DNA of 64,000 nt from Warburgia ugandensis (GCA_035236585.1 CP141130.1:32313501-32377500), one strand, 5' to 3'; counted from the stretch's first letter, positions 48,695 through 60,364 are shown. Translations and numbers: made by a program. Notes: a model not told the origin generated them from the letters alone.

Positions 48695-48974
48695 TCTTTA
48701 GGTTATTCATGTTTCTTGATTAGAAATAGTTTCCTTGAATCCATGTTAGTTTTAGAAATTTTCCTTAGTTTAATTTCTAATTCCATGCAAGTTTCTTTGA
48801 GTTTTTTATTCCTTCAATATTTCCAAATACAATTTCTCTTTGGCTATGATAAGTAAATTAAATAAGATCCAGCTACATATACAATTTTGTGACATTCCAC
48901 ATGGGATTGACCTCTCTCACATGCAATGTACTATATTGATTTGTGTGCTTGTGAGTAATTTTAAAGCTATTTCA
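48695..48974 (+). repeat. LTR Y-like fragment right of element B
   Basis: TCTTTAGGTTATTCATGTTTC continues the LTR Y sequence interrupted by element B and aligns with 22726-23010. It ends at about TTTTAAAGCTA, where X gag sequence resumes. Confidence 0.55.
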
Positions 48975-50110
48975 ACAAACTCAATCCATAACTATCCTTA
49001 GGAGTGGAAATGTAATAGATAATCAAGTAAGGTTAACTAAGGAAAATGAGCATGTTGGGCAATAAGAGCCCTACAAAGAACAGGAAGGGAAAAGTGAAGG
49101 AATAGCCACATCCTACTCCTCCTCTCCCTTCTTATGCCAAGTTTATAAAGAAGCTCTACACGCCTAAGAGAAAACATGAGGTGCAGAAGAAAGAATATCT
49201 TGCCAAGCAAGCCAACTCAATCCTATTACTTGATTTGGGTGTTTCTACACCATAGAAGTATAGAGATCTAGGGTGTCCCACTATATTGTGTATGATTAAG
49301 TATCACAAAATTGATTGGACATTACTTGATTTGGGGTATGGTGTTAACTTTTTCACCTTATTTTGCATATAAAAAATTTGGTTTAGGTGAGATGAAAAGG
49401 ACTACCACCACATTATAATTGGCAAATAAGTCAGTTAAAGTCCCATGTGGTGTGGTAAAGGATGTACTAGTTCAGGTTGATAGGTTCTTATTTCCAATGG
49501 ACTTCCTAGTCTTAGATACACAACCTATAGTAGACCCTAGTAGTATAAGTCCAATCATTTTGGGAAGTCCATTCTTAGCCACATCAAATGTAATTATTAA
49601 TTAGAGGAATGGTACCATGCAGTTATCCTTTGGGAACATGGACATTAAGGTCAGCTTCTTTAATACAAGACAACTAGGCTTTGAGGAGTTTTATGAAGTA
49701 AATATGATACACAGTCTACCATCCCTATCATCCATTACCTCTAATCCTTTAGGGGCCTATCTGGCTCAATTTGGATTTGATGATTTTGATATTGATAGTT
49801 CCATTGATGAAGTGAATGCCTTATTGGATACCACACCTTTAATGGACACTTATCAATAGAAACCTTGAGTTTCACCTCCTATGAACCTTGACTTTTTATT
49901 TAAACCTTTTATTGTAGCAAAAATATCCAACTTGAACCTAACACCTTTACTAGACGATCGACAGCATGATAGTTCAGGTTCATCTAAAACTTTCCCTATT
50001 ATGGAAGAACAAGAAGGAGAGTCTGTTGATGTTACTATAGAATTGCAACCAACTCAAGGGTGTACAGTAAATTACTAGGATGGGTTAAGTCTCAATGATT
50101 CTCTACATCG
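48975..50110 (+). pseudogene. Athila/Tat-like gag end and protease remnant (element X)
   Basis: The first codons give QSITILRSGNVIDNQV, matching the Athila 'TLRSG' motif that follows the gag tail, so this appears to continue the gag broken at 17265. Next come YAKFIKKLYTPKRKHEV, KKEYLAKQANSILLLDLG, then YHKIDWTLLDLGYGVNFFTL with the protease D-x-G core, KSVKVPCGVVKDVLVQVDRF and PIILGSPFLATSNVIIN. The segment at 49617-49859 (MQLSFGNMDIKVSFF) is the post-protease part, and 49881-50078 continues it. Stops and at least two frameshifts are present. Reverse transcriptase and integrase do not follow; the sequence passes at about 50110 into the element's 3' region, so X is internally deleted. Confidence 0.7.
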
Positions 50111-50989
50111 AGACAAAAATGAACACCCTTTTAATGTGGTGTAGGAACAACTTACTTCAATCATTCAAGAAGATGTATGAGAGAAGGAATATTTTCAAAA
50201 GTTTGACATAGGCATCTTAAACACCAAAATAAAAACTCCTAGGACAATGCATAGAAAATTGTTCTCAGAATCGATCTCCAAATCTCTGGCTGGCTAAAAT
50301 ACATTAATTGTCATCAAATTTTGAAATGGAGTGAGTTAATCTAGACACTCCTCCATGGTTAGAGTTAGATTTAGGATTTGTTTGAGTTAGGATTAGGATC
50401 CTTAGATTAGTTTAAGAATATGGTAGAATAGATTAGACTAATTAGATTAGTTAGTTGGAAGATCATTTAGTTGCATTTGCATTTCATATAGACCACATCA
50501 ACAAATCAATACACTATTCTAGGAGTGCAGGTACTATCTTTCTAACCCTTCCCTCTTTACTTTGTTATTTCAAGTATCCATGGTTTGTACATCTAAACAT
50601 TGAGGACAATGCTTAATTTAAGTTTGGGGTAGGGTATTTCAAATTTTGATATGTTTAATTATATTATTAAAGTCATTTTATTAAAATTTTTAGAAAATAT
50701 TTGATACAAAATTTATGAAAACTTCCTCTACAAGGATGGGAATTGAGATTTTTCGCATATTCAAGCTATCTTTTGAACTTTAACTTATTAATATATTTGT
50801 ATACAATTAATTCACTATTTTTTGTTTTCAAAAATATTCCATGAAAATTTAAACTCAAAAGGAGGAGAGTCATGTGTCAGTTGCCAGCCGGCAAGGTAGA
50901 AGTTGAAGATGATTTTGGTTTATTATTCTTTTTTTCCTACTTACAAATGAATAAGCATATGTACATTAGTTTGTAAGTAAGAAGAGAAG
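50111..50989 (+). other. 3' non-coding region of element X, left part
   Basis: ACATTGAGGACAATGCTTAA (50598-50617) followed by TTTAAGTTTGGGGTAGGG is the Athila 3' hallmark, also seen in element Y at 30226. No gene. The RTE LINE is inserted at about 50990. Confidence 0.55.
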
Positions 50990-51299
50990 ATAATGAAAAT
51001 CAGCTTTAGTTTCTTTACAGTATGTCAACCCTAACATGTTACGAATCAAATACTAACATTTCCTCAAGCTAGGGTGTCCCCCATAAGCGATGTTTTGCAT
51101 TGGATCCCATGTGTAGTGAAAAATGGGCAAGGGTTCCTAGGGCGTTCCCTCAAAAGTGACATGCTATATCGGATCCCAAGTGTAGTGGAAAATGGGCAAG
51201 GGCTGCTAGAGCATCCCCTCAAAAGCAACGCACTACATCAGAACCCAAGTGCAGCCAAAAGTAGGCATAGGTTCATGCCATGGAGGTTGAGAAGTGCAC

Positions 51300-51770
51300 G
51301 AGTAATTAGGATATCTCAAGAGCATAAGATTTGTATCACCACATGGAATATAGGGACATTGATAAGTAAGAGAATGGAGTTAGTAGATATAATCAAACGT
51401 AGGAGAGTTAACATCGTTCATATCCAAAAAGCCGAGTGAAAAGGGGCTAAAACTAGAGAAACAGATGGGTATAAACTTTGTTAAGTAGGAAAGGATAATA
51501 ATAGAAATGGTGTAGGAATAATAGTGGATAAAGAATTAAATGCTAAAGTTGTGGACATTAAAAGAGTCAGTGATAGAATTATAATAATAAAAAATTTTAT
51601 AGGAGAGAAAATCATAAATATTATAAGTGCATATGCACCACAACTAGGGTTAGAAGATATAATAAAGAGATAGTTTGGATAGATATGGAGGGAGTCATGC
51701 AAGAAATTCCCAACACTAAGGGGATAGGTATAGGAGCAGACTTAAATATCCATGTAGGGAAAGAAAAGGA
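51300..51770 (+). pseudogene. RTE endonuclease fragment, duplicate copy
   Basis: Positions 51320-51439 give TWNIGTLISKRMELVDIIKR and VNIVHIQKAE, the N-terminal motifs of the apurinic-type LINE endonuclease (TWN, then the QE motif changed to QK). After a stop come NRNGVGIIVDKELNAKVVDI, RVSDRIIIIK and NIISAYAPQLGLED, including the conserved 'SAYAPQ'. The copy ends at the tandem-duplication boundary (51780). Confidence 0.75.
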
Positions 51771-52064
51771 AGGATATGATATATTAAAGTCGTTTTATTA
51801 AACTTTTTGAAAAAAAGAATTTGATATAAAATTTATGAAAAGTTCCTCCACAAGGATGAGAATTTAGATTTTTTGCATATTCAAGCTATCTTTTGAACTT
51901 TAAATTATTAATATATTTGTATACAATTAGTTCACTATTTTTTTTTTATTTTAAAAAATATTCCATGAAAATTTAAACTCAAAAGGAGGAGGGTCTTGCA
52001 TCAGGTGTCAATCGACAAGGTAGAAGTTGAAGATGATTTTGATTTTATTATTCTTTTTTGTCCC

Positions 52065-54694
52065 TGTCATGACCCGGGTTTTTATATGATGCAATTTTGA
52101 TAAAAAGGCGAGATCTCTTGTTTTATAAGTATGAGATGCATGAAAATCTTTTGCTTTTGGAAAATAATCTTTCGTAAAAACCCCGAGTGTTAAAACACAT
52201 TCTCAAATTATTTAGCCATGGCAAAGTTTTTGAATCAATATTATTCCTAAGAAAGTGTTAGTCACAGCCCCAACTATTAGAGAGTAACTACAATCAAGTA
52301 ACATTGAAAGATAAGGTAGGGGTTTTACTTACTTGTACTTAGTTTGGATGGTTCCTAGCACAAGCGTTCCTTGCCCTTAATTATTTGCTTGGTGTCTGAA
52401 AAATGTTGAGGATTTGGGTGAGTATATACTATACTCAGTAGGAACCTATCACTACTAGTTTTATAATGCATGAGACATTTTAAAATCATGTGTTTTTAAA
52501 ACATGTGCATGTCTAAATACTCAAGCTCAATATCAATATAAGAATCCGTTATCAAACTGAAATACAAATGACGTAAAGGATCACATAATCCAAAATTAAA
52601 AGTATCATATACATATATATGATAATATCATGATATGCAATAGATGCTTCATGGAGTCCAACTCATGGATCTCTAGTATGGTATGGTCGACCAACCTCAT
52701 ATCATGCCATATGCAATGCACATAAATCATCAAACCATAGGGTCCAAACTACGCCCACGACCTTGCCGCCGTGTGGTCCCCGGGTACCTGAGGACACAGC
52801 ATCATAGCCTCCAAGGGGCATATGACACATCGACCGAGTGCCGTGACACCAGTGGTAGCCCCCTGTACCACATGCAGTCGACGTAGGGACATGCCCTTTT
52901 TTGGGCATGGTACCCATTCCACCTAGTAGTGGTAGAGGCTGGGTGGCCAACCCAGACCCCTCAGCATTGCACCCACGGGCTTACTAGCCCAAATCACATA
53001 AGATCAAATAAACCAAAACCTCTTTTCAAAACTTGTCCTCTTTGGGTCCCTCACAACTGCCTGGCCCTCGGCACTCCAGTGTCTTTTGGCAACCCTCAAG
53101 GACATGCAATCTTTGCAAGTACTTAAATCATGCAATGTATGCACTTGTTTGCAAAACATATATGTGCATAATTGTATATGCAATCATTTTACAAAACATG
53201 TCCATGTACAAAGCATTTATCACATGCATGCTGAAATAAGTCATGCTAAATAAGTCATATATTTAAAACATATGTTCTCAAAACAATAATAGTTATTTTA
53301 AAAGAATCTAATAGTGAAAGATCACCTACCTGGCTAGGTCGCGCTAACCCTTTTGTCCTCGGACGCTCCTGATCATGGTTTGGGGAATCAAGGTTAGTTT
53401 GGCATATCTTTTATGGGTTTTAGAGTAATTGGTCTTATTACTTAGGCATTAGGGGTCCATCCCTATGCCTATGGGTGTCCTAAGGTCCTAATTGGGCCTT
53501 GGTATCCTTAGTTTTCCAAAGTTCTACTAGCCACGTGCCACAATCCTATTCTAAGGTTCATTCCCACCTTTGATTAGGCCTTGATCAGGGATTTTATAGT
53601 TTGGATGTGTCCGCGTCGTCGACACGGACAAAACGCCTTTTGCGGCGCCTCAATCGGAGCTCTAGATCTCAAGTTATAAGCGTTTTAGTGTCGTATGTAC
53701 ATAGAGTCTTAAGAATGAAAAAAATGGAATGTTAGGGCGCTGCGCGACTGCGTCGTGCGCCCTGGCTTCCTTAAGGAATGAAAAGAACCCGCAGCGCTAG
53801 CGCACTGCGTGTCTACGGCGTGCGCCTCTACAAGTACGTCTGCAAACATGCCAGGTTTTCCCGTTGCTCCTCTCTTTTGCGGGCGTGTCCCTGGACGCGC
53901 CCATTTGGTTTTTCAAACGGGGTCGACGCAGGACGACGTGGGACGTTCCTATTGGATCGTCTTGCTCATTAGGGACTCGAGTCATCCTCAAGTCACCCTG
54001 GTTTGACCCTGTCGAACCAGTGCAGCCATGGGGACGTCCCAGGGTCCTTGGCGACTCCCTAGAGGCCTATTCCCCATGGATTTTCATGCAAAAACCTAGG
54101 GAAACTAAGCCTAGGACTATGGGTGAGATGGGTTTGGGGAGTTTTTGGGCGTACCTACTTCGTGGCTGGTTTTCTCTCTACGTTTTCTCCTCTAGGTCAC
54201 TGCTCCACGACTACTTTTTCTTCAACGTTTTGGGCTGCCATTAGAGGCGCCCAAGAGCTCTATTTATACAGCTAAGAGAGGGTTCTGGAGGGGGCTCTCA
54301 CCGCCTTTGAATGGTGTTGGAGAAACCTCCAAAATGGCGGTGATTTCTCCTCCAATCATCACCGTTCTAGAACCCTCTAGAGGTTGAAGATGAAGGGGTG
54401 CTCGTATCAAAACAGGCCCCTGTGTTTTGCAGGTTAAACCATTTTTGTAAAATTTATAGTTTTGCCCCTAAACTTCAAAGGGTCATATCTTGCTCATTTT
54501 AACTCTGTTCTGGGTGATTTTGGTCTTGTTGGATTCCTTTTTCCAAGACGCATCTAATGGCACCATTTTTAGAACCAAATTTCTGGGTTTAGTTAAGGTG
54601 AATAGTGAAATGACCAAAATTCCCTTTCCTTTAAAAACTGAACTTTTCATTGCTAAACTTGGAATTTCAATATTACAAAATTGGAGTCATTAGA
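52065..54694 (-). mobile_element. 3' LTR of A3 (family A)
   Basis: 2630 bp, aligning with A1 and A2 end to end. On the minus strand it starts TCTAATGACTCC (TG changed to TC) right after the polypurine tract and ends GGGTCATGACA. A degenerate TATA inverted repeat (CTATTTATACAGCT) is near 54262. Confidence 0.85.
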
Positions 54695-54712
54695 TTCTTA
54701 CCCCCTTAGAGG
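54695..54712 (-). promoter_or_regulatory. Polypurine tract of A3
   Basis: Minus strand CCTCTAAGGGGGTAAGAA directly precedes the LTR start. It resembles the tract of element B (AAGGGGGTAATAA) and fixes the A family orientation as minus here. Confidence 0.75.
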
Positions 54713-54743
54713 AATTTCCCCCCTGAAATTCTACTATATACAA

Positions 54744-56425
54744 TCAAAAGATCTCGGGGTACTTTTCTCGCATTTCTGACTCTGGTTCCCAAGTCTCTTC
54801 TTCCATGTGCGCATTTCTCCCCAAAACTTTGACTAAGGGTATGTCATTGTTCCGCATCTTCTTATTCTTACTATCCCGAATCTCAACTGGTCTTGTCTCT
54901 AGCTTGAGATCCTCCATCAACTCTATGGGTACCTGGTCGATGACATGAGCGGGGTCAGGCACGTACCTCCTTAGCATAGATACATGGAATACGTTATGCA
55001 CTTCGGATAGCTGAGGGGGTAGTGCAATCCTGTAGGCCACTTTTCCCACTTTCTCCAGGATTTCGAAAGGTCCTATGTAACGCGGACTAAGCTTGCCTTT
55101 GATACCGAACCGCATAACTCCTTTAGTGGGAGATATCTTCAGGAAAACGTGCTCTCCTATGTCGAATTCCAATGGTCTCCTCCTTTGATCAGCATAGCTC
55201 TTTTGGCGGCTTTGAGCTGTGAGGAGGCGGCTTCTTATGAGTTTGACCTTCTTGGCACATTGCTCTACTAGCTCGGACTGGAGCACCCTGGACTCTCCAA
55301 CTTCACTCCAACTGGTGGGTGATCGACAGGGTCTCCCATAGAGTGCCTCGTATGGAGCCATGCCAATGCTTGACTGAAAGCTATGGGTATGTCGTTGTTC
55401 CGCAGCTTCTTATTCTTACTATCCCGAATCTTAACTGGTCTTGTCTCTAGCTTGAGATCCTCCGTCAACTCTATGGGTACCTGGTCGATGACATGAGTGG
55501 GGTCAGGCACGTACCTCCTTAGCATAGATACATGGAATACGTTATGCACTTCGGATAGCTGAGGGGGTAGTGCAATCCTGTAGGCCACTTTTCCCACTTT
55601 CTCCAGGATTTCGAAAGGTCCTATGTAACGCGGACTAAGCTTGCCTTTGATACCGAACCGCATAACTCCTTTAGTGGGAGATATCTTCAGGAAAACGTGC
55701 TCTCCTATGTCAAATTCCAATGGTCTCCTCCTTCGATCAACATAGCTCTTTTGGCGGCTTTGAGCTGTGAGGAGGCGGCTTCTTATGAGTTTGACCTTCT
55801 CGGCACATTGCTCTACCAGCTTGGACTGGAGCACCCTGGACTCTCCAACTTCACTCCAACTGGTGGGTGATCGACAGGGTCTCCCATAGAGCGCCTCGTA
55901 TGGAGCCATGCCAATGCTTGATTGAAAGCTATTGTTCTACGCAAACTCGACTAGCGGTAGGTTTTCATCCCAGCTTTGCTTCCAATCAAGGGCACAAGTT
56001 CGTAACATATCTTCGACTATCTGGATTGTGCGCTCTGACTGTCCATCAGTCTGTGGTTGGAAGGCTATGCTATAGTTCAAGGAAGATCCTAAGGATTTTT
56101 GGACAGACTTCCAGAGTTGCGAAGTGAAGCGGCTATCCCTATCTGAAGTGATACTAAGGGGTATACCATGTAGACTTACTATCTCTTTGATGTACAGCTA
56201 AGCTAGGCTGTCAGTGGATTGGGTATGACGTATAGGAAGGAAATGAGTTGTCTTAGTTAATCTATCAACAATTACCCAGATCATGTCATGACCCTTAGAG
56301 GTCTTGGGTAGCCCTACGATGAAGTCCATTGTAATATGGTCCCATTTCCATTCGGGTAACTCAAGGGGTTGTAACAATCCCGCAGGTCTTTGATGTTCAG
56401 CCTTTACTTATTGACATGTTCAGAT
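54744..56425 (-). pseudogene. Chromovirus integrase with chromodomain, interrupted
   Basis: On the minus strand from about 56425 the reading gives the end of the zinc-binding region ([22 protein letters not shown]), then [17 protein letters not shown] with the first catalytic aspartate, [24 protein letters not shown]-like sequence with the second aspartate, and FQPQTDGQSERTIQ with the glutamate. MAPYEALYGRPCRSPT follows, then the C-terminal GPFEILEKVGKVAYRIALPP and a chromodomain (DIPLVKVLGRN, EEETWEPESEMREKYP). TAG stops occur near 56195 and 55935. A 548-bp tandem duplication (54837-55932) shifts the frame, so the first copy of the C-terminal part ends in an unrelated tail and only the second keeps the chromodomain. 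The family is Tekay/chromovirus. Confidence 0.85.
54837..55932 (-). repeat. 548-bp tandem duplication within the A3 integrase
   Basis: Units 54837-55384 and 55385-55932 align without gaps. I count about 13 differences (about 2.4%), nearly all C/T or G/A. 548 is not a multiple of 3, so the duplication causes a frameshift. The junction lies at GCTATGGGTATG, where both flanks share a short CTA(T/A)-GGGTATG. Confidence 0.9.
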
Positions 56426-56749
56426 ACAAAGTAAATACTTAAGGGCAAGGAACGTTTGTACTAGGAGACACAGACTAAGTACAAGTAAGTAAACCCCTAT
56501 CTTATCCTTCAATGTTACTTGATTGTAGTTACTCTCTAATAGCTGGGGCTATGACTAACACTTTCTTGGGAATAATATTGATTTAAACTTTGCCATGGCT
56601 AAATAAATTGAGAATGTGTTTTGACACTTGGGGTTTTTATGAAAGATTTTTTTCCAAAAGTAAAAGATTTTCATGCATCTCATACTTACAAAACAAGAGA
56701 TCTCACCTTTTTATCAAAATTGCATCATATAAAAACCCGGGTCGTGACA
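56421..56749 (+). mobile_element. Inverted U5-end fragment of LTR A at the A3 right end
   Basis: The reverse complement aligns over about 325 bp with the first 330 bases of 52065 onwards (for example CCCGGGTTTTTATATGATGC and GAAAGTGTTAGTCA-like blocks). Similarity ends at about ATCTGA (minus strand), where integrase sequence begins. LTR (GTCTGA) and integrase (the codons for the zinc-binding cysteine region) could share these bases. Confidence 0.8.
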
Positions 56750-56809
56750 GTCCTACTTGCAAATGAATATGCATTTGTACATTAGTTTGTAAGTAAGAAG
56801 AGAAGATAA

Positions 56810-59709
56810 TGAAAATCATCTTCAGCTTCTTTAAAGTATGGTAACCTGAACATGACATGAATCGAATACTAACATTCCCTCAAGCTAGGGTGTCCACCAT
56901 AAGCAAGGTGCTGGATCAGATCCTAGTTGTACTAAAAAATGAGTAAGGGTTTCTAAGGCATTCCCCTAGAAGTGAAGTGCTACATGGGATCCTAGGTATA
57001 GTGGAAAATGGGCAAGGGCTGCTAGAGGGTCCCCTCAAAAGCAATGAGCTATATTAGAACCCAAGTGCAGCCAAAAGTGGGCATAGGTTCATGCCATGGA
57101 GGTCGAGAGGTGCATGGGTAATTAGGATATCTCAAGAGCATATGATTTGTATCCCCACATGGAATATAAGGACATTGATTAGGTAAGAATCTAGAGTTAG
57201 TAGATACAATGAAACGTAGGAGAGTCAACATCGCTTGTATCCAAGAAATCAATGGGTATAAACTCTGTTAAGTAGGAAAGGATAATAATAGAAATGGTGT
57301 TGGAATAATAGTGGATAAAGAATTAAATGATGAAGTTGTGGACTTTAAAAGAATCAGTGGTAGAATTATAATAATAAAACTTGTTCTAGGAGAGTAGATC
57401 ATAAATGTTATAAGTGCATACGCACCACAAATAGGGTCAAAAGATATAATTAAGACAGTTTGGATAGATATGGAGGGAGTCATTTAAGAAATTTCCAACA
57501 CTGAGGGGATAGGTATAGGAGCAAACATAAATGGCCATCTAGGAAAAGAAAAGGAAGGATATGATATGATACATGGAGGGTATGGTATAGGAGAGCAAAA
57601 TGAGATGGGGGGAAATTATCCTCAATTTTGCATTGGCATATAACCTGGCCATTGCAAATACATTCTTTAAGAAGAGGGATGAGCACTTAATAACCTTTAA
57701 AAGTGGACTCCATAAAAGACAAATAGACTTTTTTTCTAATTAGGAATATTGAAAGATCAATGTATAAGGATTGTAAGGTGATACTCGATAATAGTTTAAC
57801 CCCACAACTTAGGTTAATGGTTATGAATATCTATATTAAAAGATGGAAGAAAGGATATGAACTTAATATGCATTCAAAAACTAAGTGGTGGAACTTAAAA
57901 GGAGAGAAAATAACCTCATTCTCAAATAAGTTGGTAGTAGAAGGACACTAGAACTATGAAGCAAAAGTAAACACTATGTGGACTAATATAGCTGAGTCCA
58001 TTAAGAAAGTGGCAAAATATGTATTAGGAGTATTTAAAGGTAAAAGACAATTAGTAAAGGAAACATGGTGGTGGAGTGAAACAATGCAAAAATATATTAA
58101 AGAAAAACAAGTGTGTCCTAAAGCATGGCAGATGACTAGAAATAATGAAAACTATGAATAGTATAAGAAAGCTAAAAATCTTCTTAAGAGAATAGTAAGT
58201 GAGGCTAAACTTAAGGCATATGATGACCTTTATATTAGACTAGGATTAGGAGAAGGCAAGAAAGATGTATTTAAACTTATAAAAATAAGAAAACAGAAGG
58301 GTAACAACTTAAACCATGTTAGGTGCATTAGAAGTGATGATCAAGGGTACTAGTCAAAGATGATGACATCAAAGGTGGGAAACTTACTTTGAAAAATTAT
58401 TAAATGACAATGGCTCTGAGAATACAAGGATTGAAAATAATGCAAACCTAAATAACATTGGATATTATATATATGAACATAGGATTAGAATACCTGAATT
58501 GAAAGTGGCCTTGAAAAATATGAAATCAGGAAAGGCCATGAGCCCCAATTTATAAGAATAAAGGAGACATATAGGGCTGCACTAATTATTAGGGGATCAA
58601 ACTTATGAGTCACACAATGAATCATTTTTAAAGAGTGATTGATAGATATTGGAGAACAAGTTTGGTTACATGCATAGGAGATCTACCATGGAAGCTATTT
58701 TCTTACTAAGACAATTGATGGATAAATATAGGGAGAGGAGGAAAGACCTCCAAATGGTCTTTATGGACTTAGAGAATGCTTATAATAGAGTCCCGAGAGT
58801 GTTACTATGGAGGGTGTTAGTCAAGAAAGGGTTTTGTGTGGGTAAATGGACATAATTAAAGATGTGTATGAGGGAGCAATAACAAACGTTAATACCACCA
58901 GTGGGGAGAGTGGTGATTTTCCTGTCACTGTAGGATTGCACCAAGGATCAGCATTGAGCCCATTCATTTTCAAGTTGGTTATGGATGAGTTAACAAAACA
59001 TTCACATGAGGATATTCTATGGTGCATGCTATTTGTAGATGATATAGTCTTAATTGATGAGCCAAGGTAGGGCATAAACACAAAGCTAAAGTTATGGAGA
59101 GAAGCATTGTGAATCTAAAGGATTTAAAATCAGCCAAACTAAGACAGAATATATGGAATGTAATTTTAGCAAGGAGAGTAGGAGTGGAACTCCAATTAAA
59201 ATGATAACCAAGAAGTCCTCGTAAAAGACCACTTTTGGTACTTAGGATCAATGATTCATGAGAGTGGGAGATTGAGAGGGAGGTTACCCTGAGAATCCAT
59301 GCAGGTTGGAACAAATGGAGATGTTCATCTAAAGTTTTGTGTGATAAGTGGGTGCTACTTAAACTAAAAGGAAAATTCTATAGGATGACCACAATGCCGG
59401 CCAAGCTCTATGGATCAGAGTGTTGGGCAGTTAAGGAACAAGATGAGGGAGATTAGACTTAGATCTTTTGAACATGTCCAATGGATACCCAAAATAGCAC
59501 CTGTAAGAAGGAGTGAGGCAACATAAGTAGAAGGTTCTAAAACGGCAAAGGGAAGGCCCAAAAGAATGTGGATAGGAGTGGCAGAAAAGATTTAAAAACT
59601 TTGGGACTAAATGAAGCCATGATACTTAATAGAGGGGAATGGAGGGACATGATTCCTATGGCCGATCCCTAATTGGGATAAGGTCTTGGTGATGACGATG
59701 TTGATGATC
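56810..59709 (+). pseudogene. RTE LINE endonuclease-reverse transcriptase, main copy
   Basis: The endonuclease region (57140-57570) mirrors the duplicate at 51300, with NRNGVGIIVDKELNDEVVD and VISAYAPQ-like sequence. A linker gives DCKVILDNSLTPQLRLMVM, IKRWKKGYEL, WWNLKGEK (57760-57951), then KETWWWSETMQKYIKEKQ and VSEAKLKAYDDLYIRLG, features of plant RTE proteins. The reverse transcriptase has FGYMHRRSTMEAIFLLRQLM and VFMDLENAYNRVPR (58649-58800), GLHQGSALSPFIFKLVMDEL (58930-58990) and MLFVDDIVLIDEPR with the catalytic V-D-D (59029-59070). The start of the reverse transcriptase is displaced by frameshifts and several stops interrupt the frame. It ends with a C-terminal segment near 59570-59650 and the GAT-rich tail. 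Confidence 0.8.
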
Positions 59710-59724
59710 TTCCTAAAGAAGATA

Positions 59725-60364
59725 AGTAGAGACTATTATGCCAAGTAAGTTTAGAGCCATTCTTTCTTTGAGAGGGTTACATATGAATTCAAAGTTTTCT
59801 TTAGTGAACAATAATTTCCTAGTTGGTCTCATTATGTTTCATGTTGGTCAACTATTGAGAAAACATCTGATATATGACACAAATTATTTCTTGAGCTTAT
59901 GGTTATGTTTAAGTCATAAGAAACCTAGGAAATGATAGAGGCCATCCTTGGTGAACCCAAATCCTTTATCCTTAAGTTATTTTCTACTAGTTAGGCCTTG
60001 AGCCTTTTGTAATAAGCCTTTTTCTTTGTTTTCCAAACAACCATTACACATATTAACCCTTAAAATATATCCATTACCCAATTGTTTTGAAAATTTATGG
60101 AGATGGTCGAGGAATTATCTTATGGGAAAGTATGAGCAATACAATTCAAGAGATGAAAGTAAAAAATAGCTGAAAAAGAGAAAAAATAAAAGAAACGCTA
60201 CATATATATATACATATATTCAAAAATTCAAAGTGAGAAAAATGAGAAAAGTCAAGAAAAGGATAGTCAATGAAAGAAAACAAAATGTTTACTCTTCCAT
60301 TTTAATAATCCTGTTCTAAGCTAATGTTTTGTCCTATTAGAAGTCCTAACTTGATATTAAGAGA
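59725..60364 (+). other. 3' non-coding region of element X, middle part
   Basis: Resumes after the LINE and aligns with 30700-31170 of element Y (AAGAAACCTAGGAAATGATA, GAGCCTTTTG, TTTTGTCCTATT), with the A/G-rich tract at 60150-60300. A short open frame at 59738-59935 has no recognised similarity. Confidence 0.5.

Larger units (their letters stand above)
52065..56749 (-). mobile_element. Element A3: rearranged Gypsy element with inverted outer ends
   Basis: The left end is TGTCATGACCCGGG and the right end GGGTCGTGACA. Both are the U5 end of LTR family A, facing outwards. Flanks are GTCCC (52060-52064) and GTCCT (56750-56754), a 5-bp duplication with one mismatch. The unoccupied site is at about 50941-50953 in tandem copy 1, so this is one insertion. 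In minus-strand order it contains a reversed U5-end fragment (56749-56421), integrase C-terminal coding (56425-54744), polypurine tract (54712-54695) and a full 3' LTR (54694-52065). A normal 5' LTR, gag, protease and reverse transcriptase are absent. Confidence 0.85.
50664..57563. repeat. 1117-bp tandem duplication (X flank plus LINE 5' end), second copy split by A3
   Basis: Copy 1 (about 50664-51780) and copy 2 (51781-52064 plus 56750-57563) align throughout, offset 1117 bp before A3 is reached. Both start near ATTAAAGTC and end with AAAAGGAAGGATATGAT. The unit includes about 325 bp of X 3' region and about 790 bp of LINE 5' end, so it arose after LINE insertion. Divergence by eye is about 10%. 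Copy 1 keeps the empty site for A3 at about 50941-50953. Confidence 0.75.
50990..59709 (+). mobile_element. RTE-type LINE, 5' part tandemly duplicated
   Basis: An endonuclease-like start (51330-51770, repeated at 57140-57570), linker, reverse transcriptase (58640-59075) and a short GAT-rich tail (59686-59709, GATGACGATGTTGATGAT) follow the plan of plant RTE LINEs, which lack poly(A) and end in short simple repeats. A possible target duplication is AGAAGATAA-like on both sides (about 50974-50990 or 56796-56810, and 59715-59725), but it is inexact. The primary copy is 56810-59709; 50990-51780 is the duplicate of its 5' end. Confidence 0.7.
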
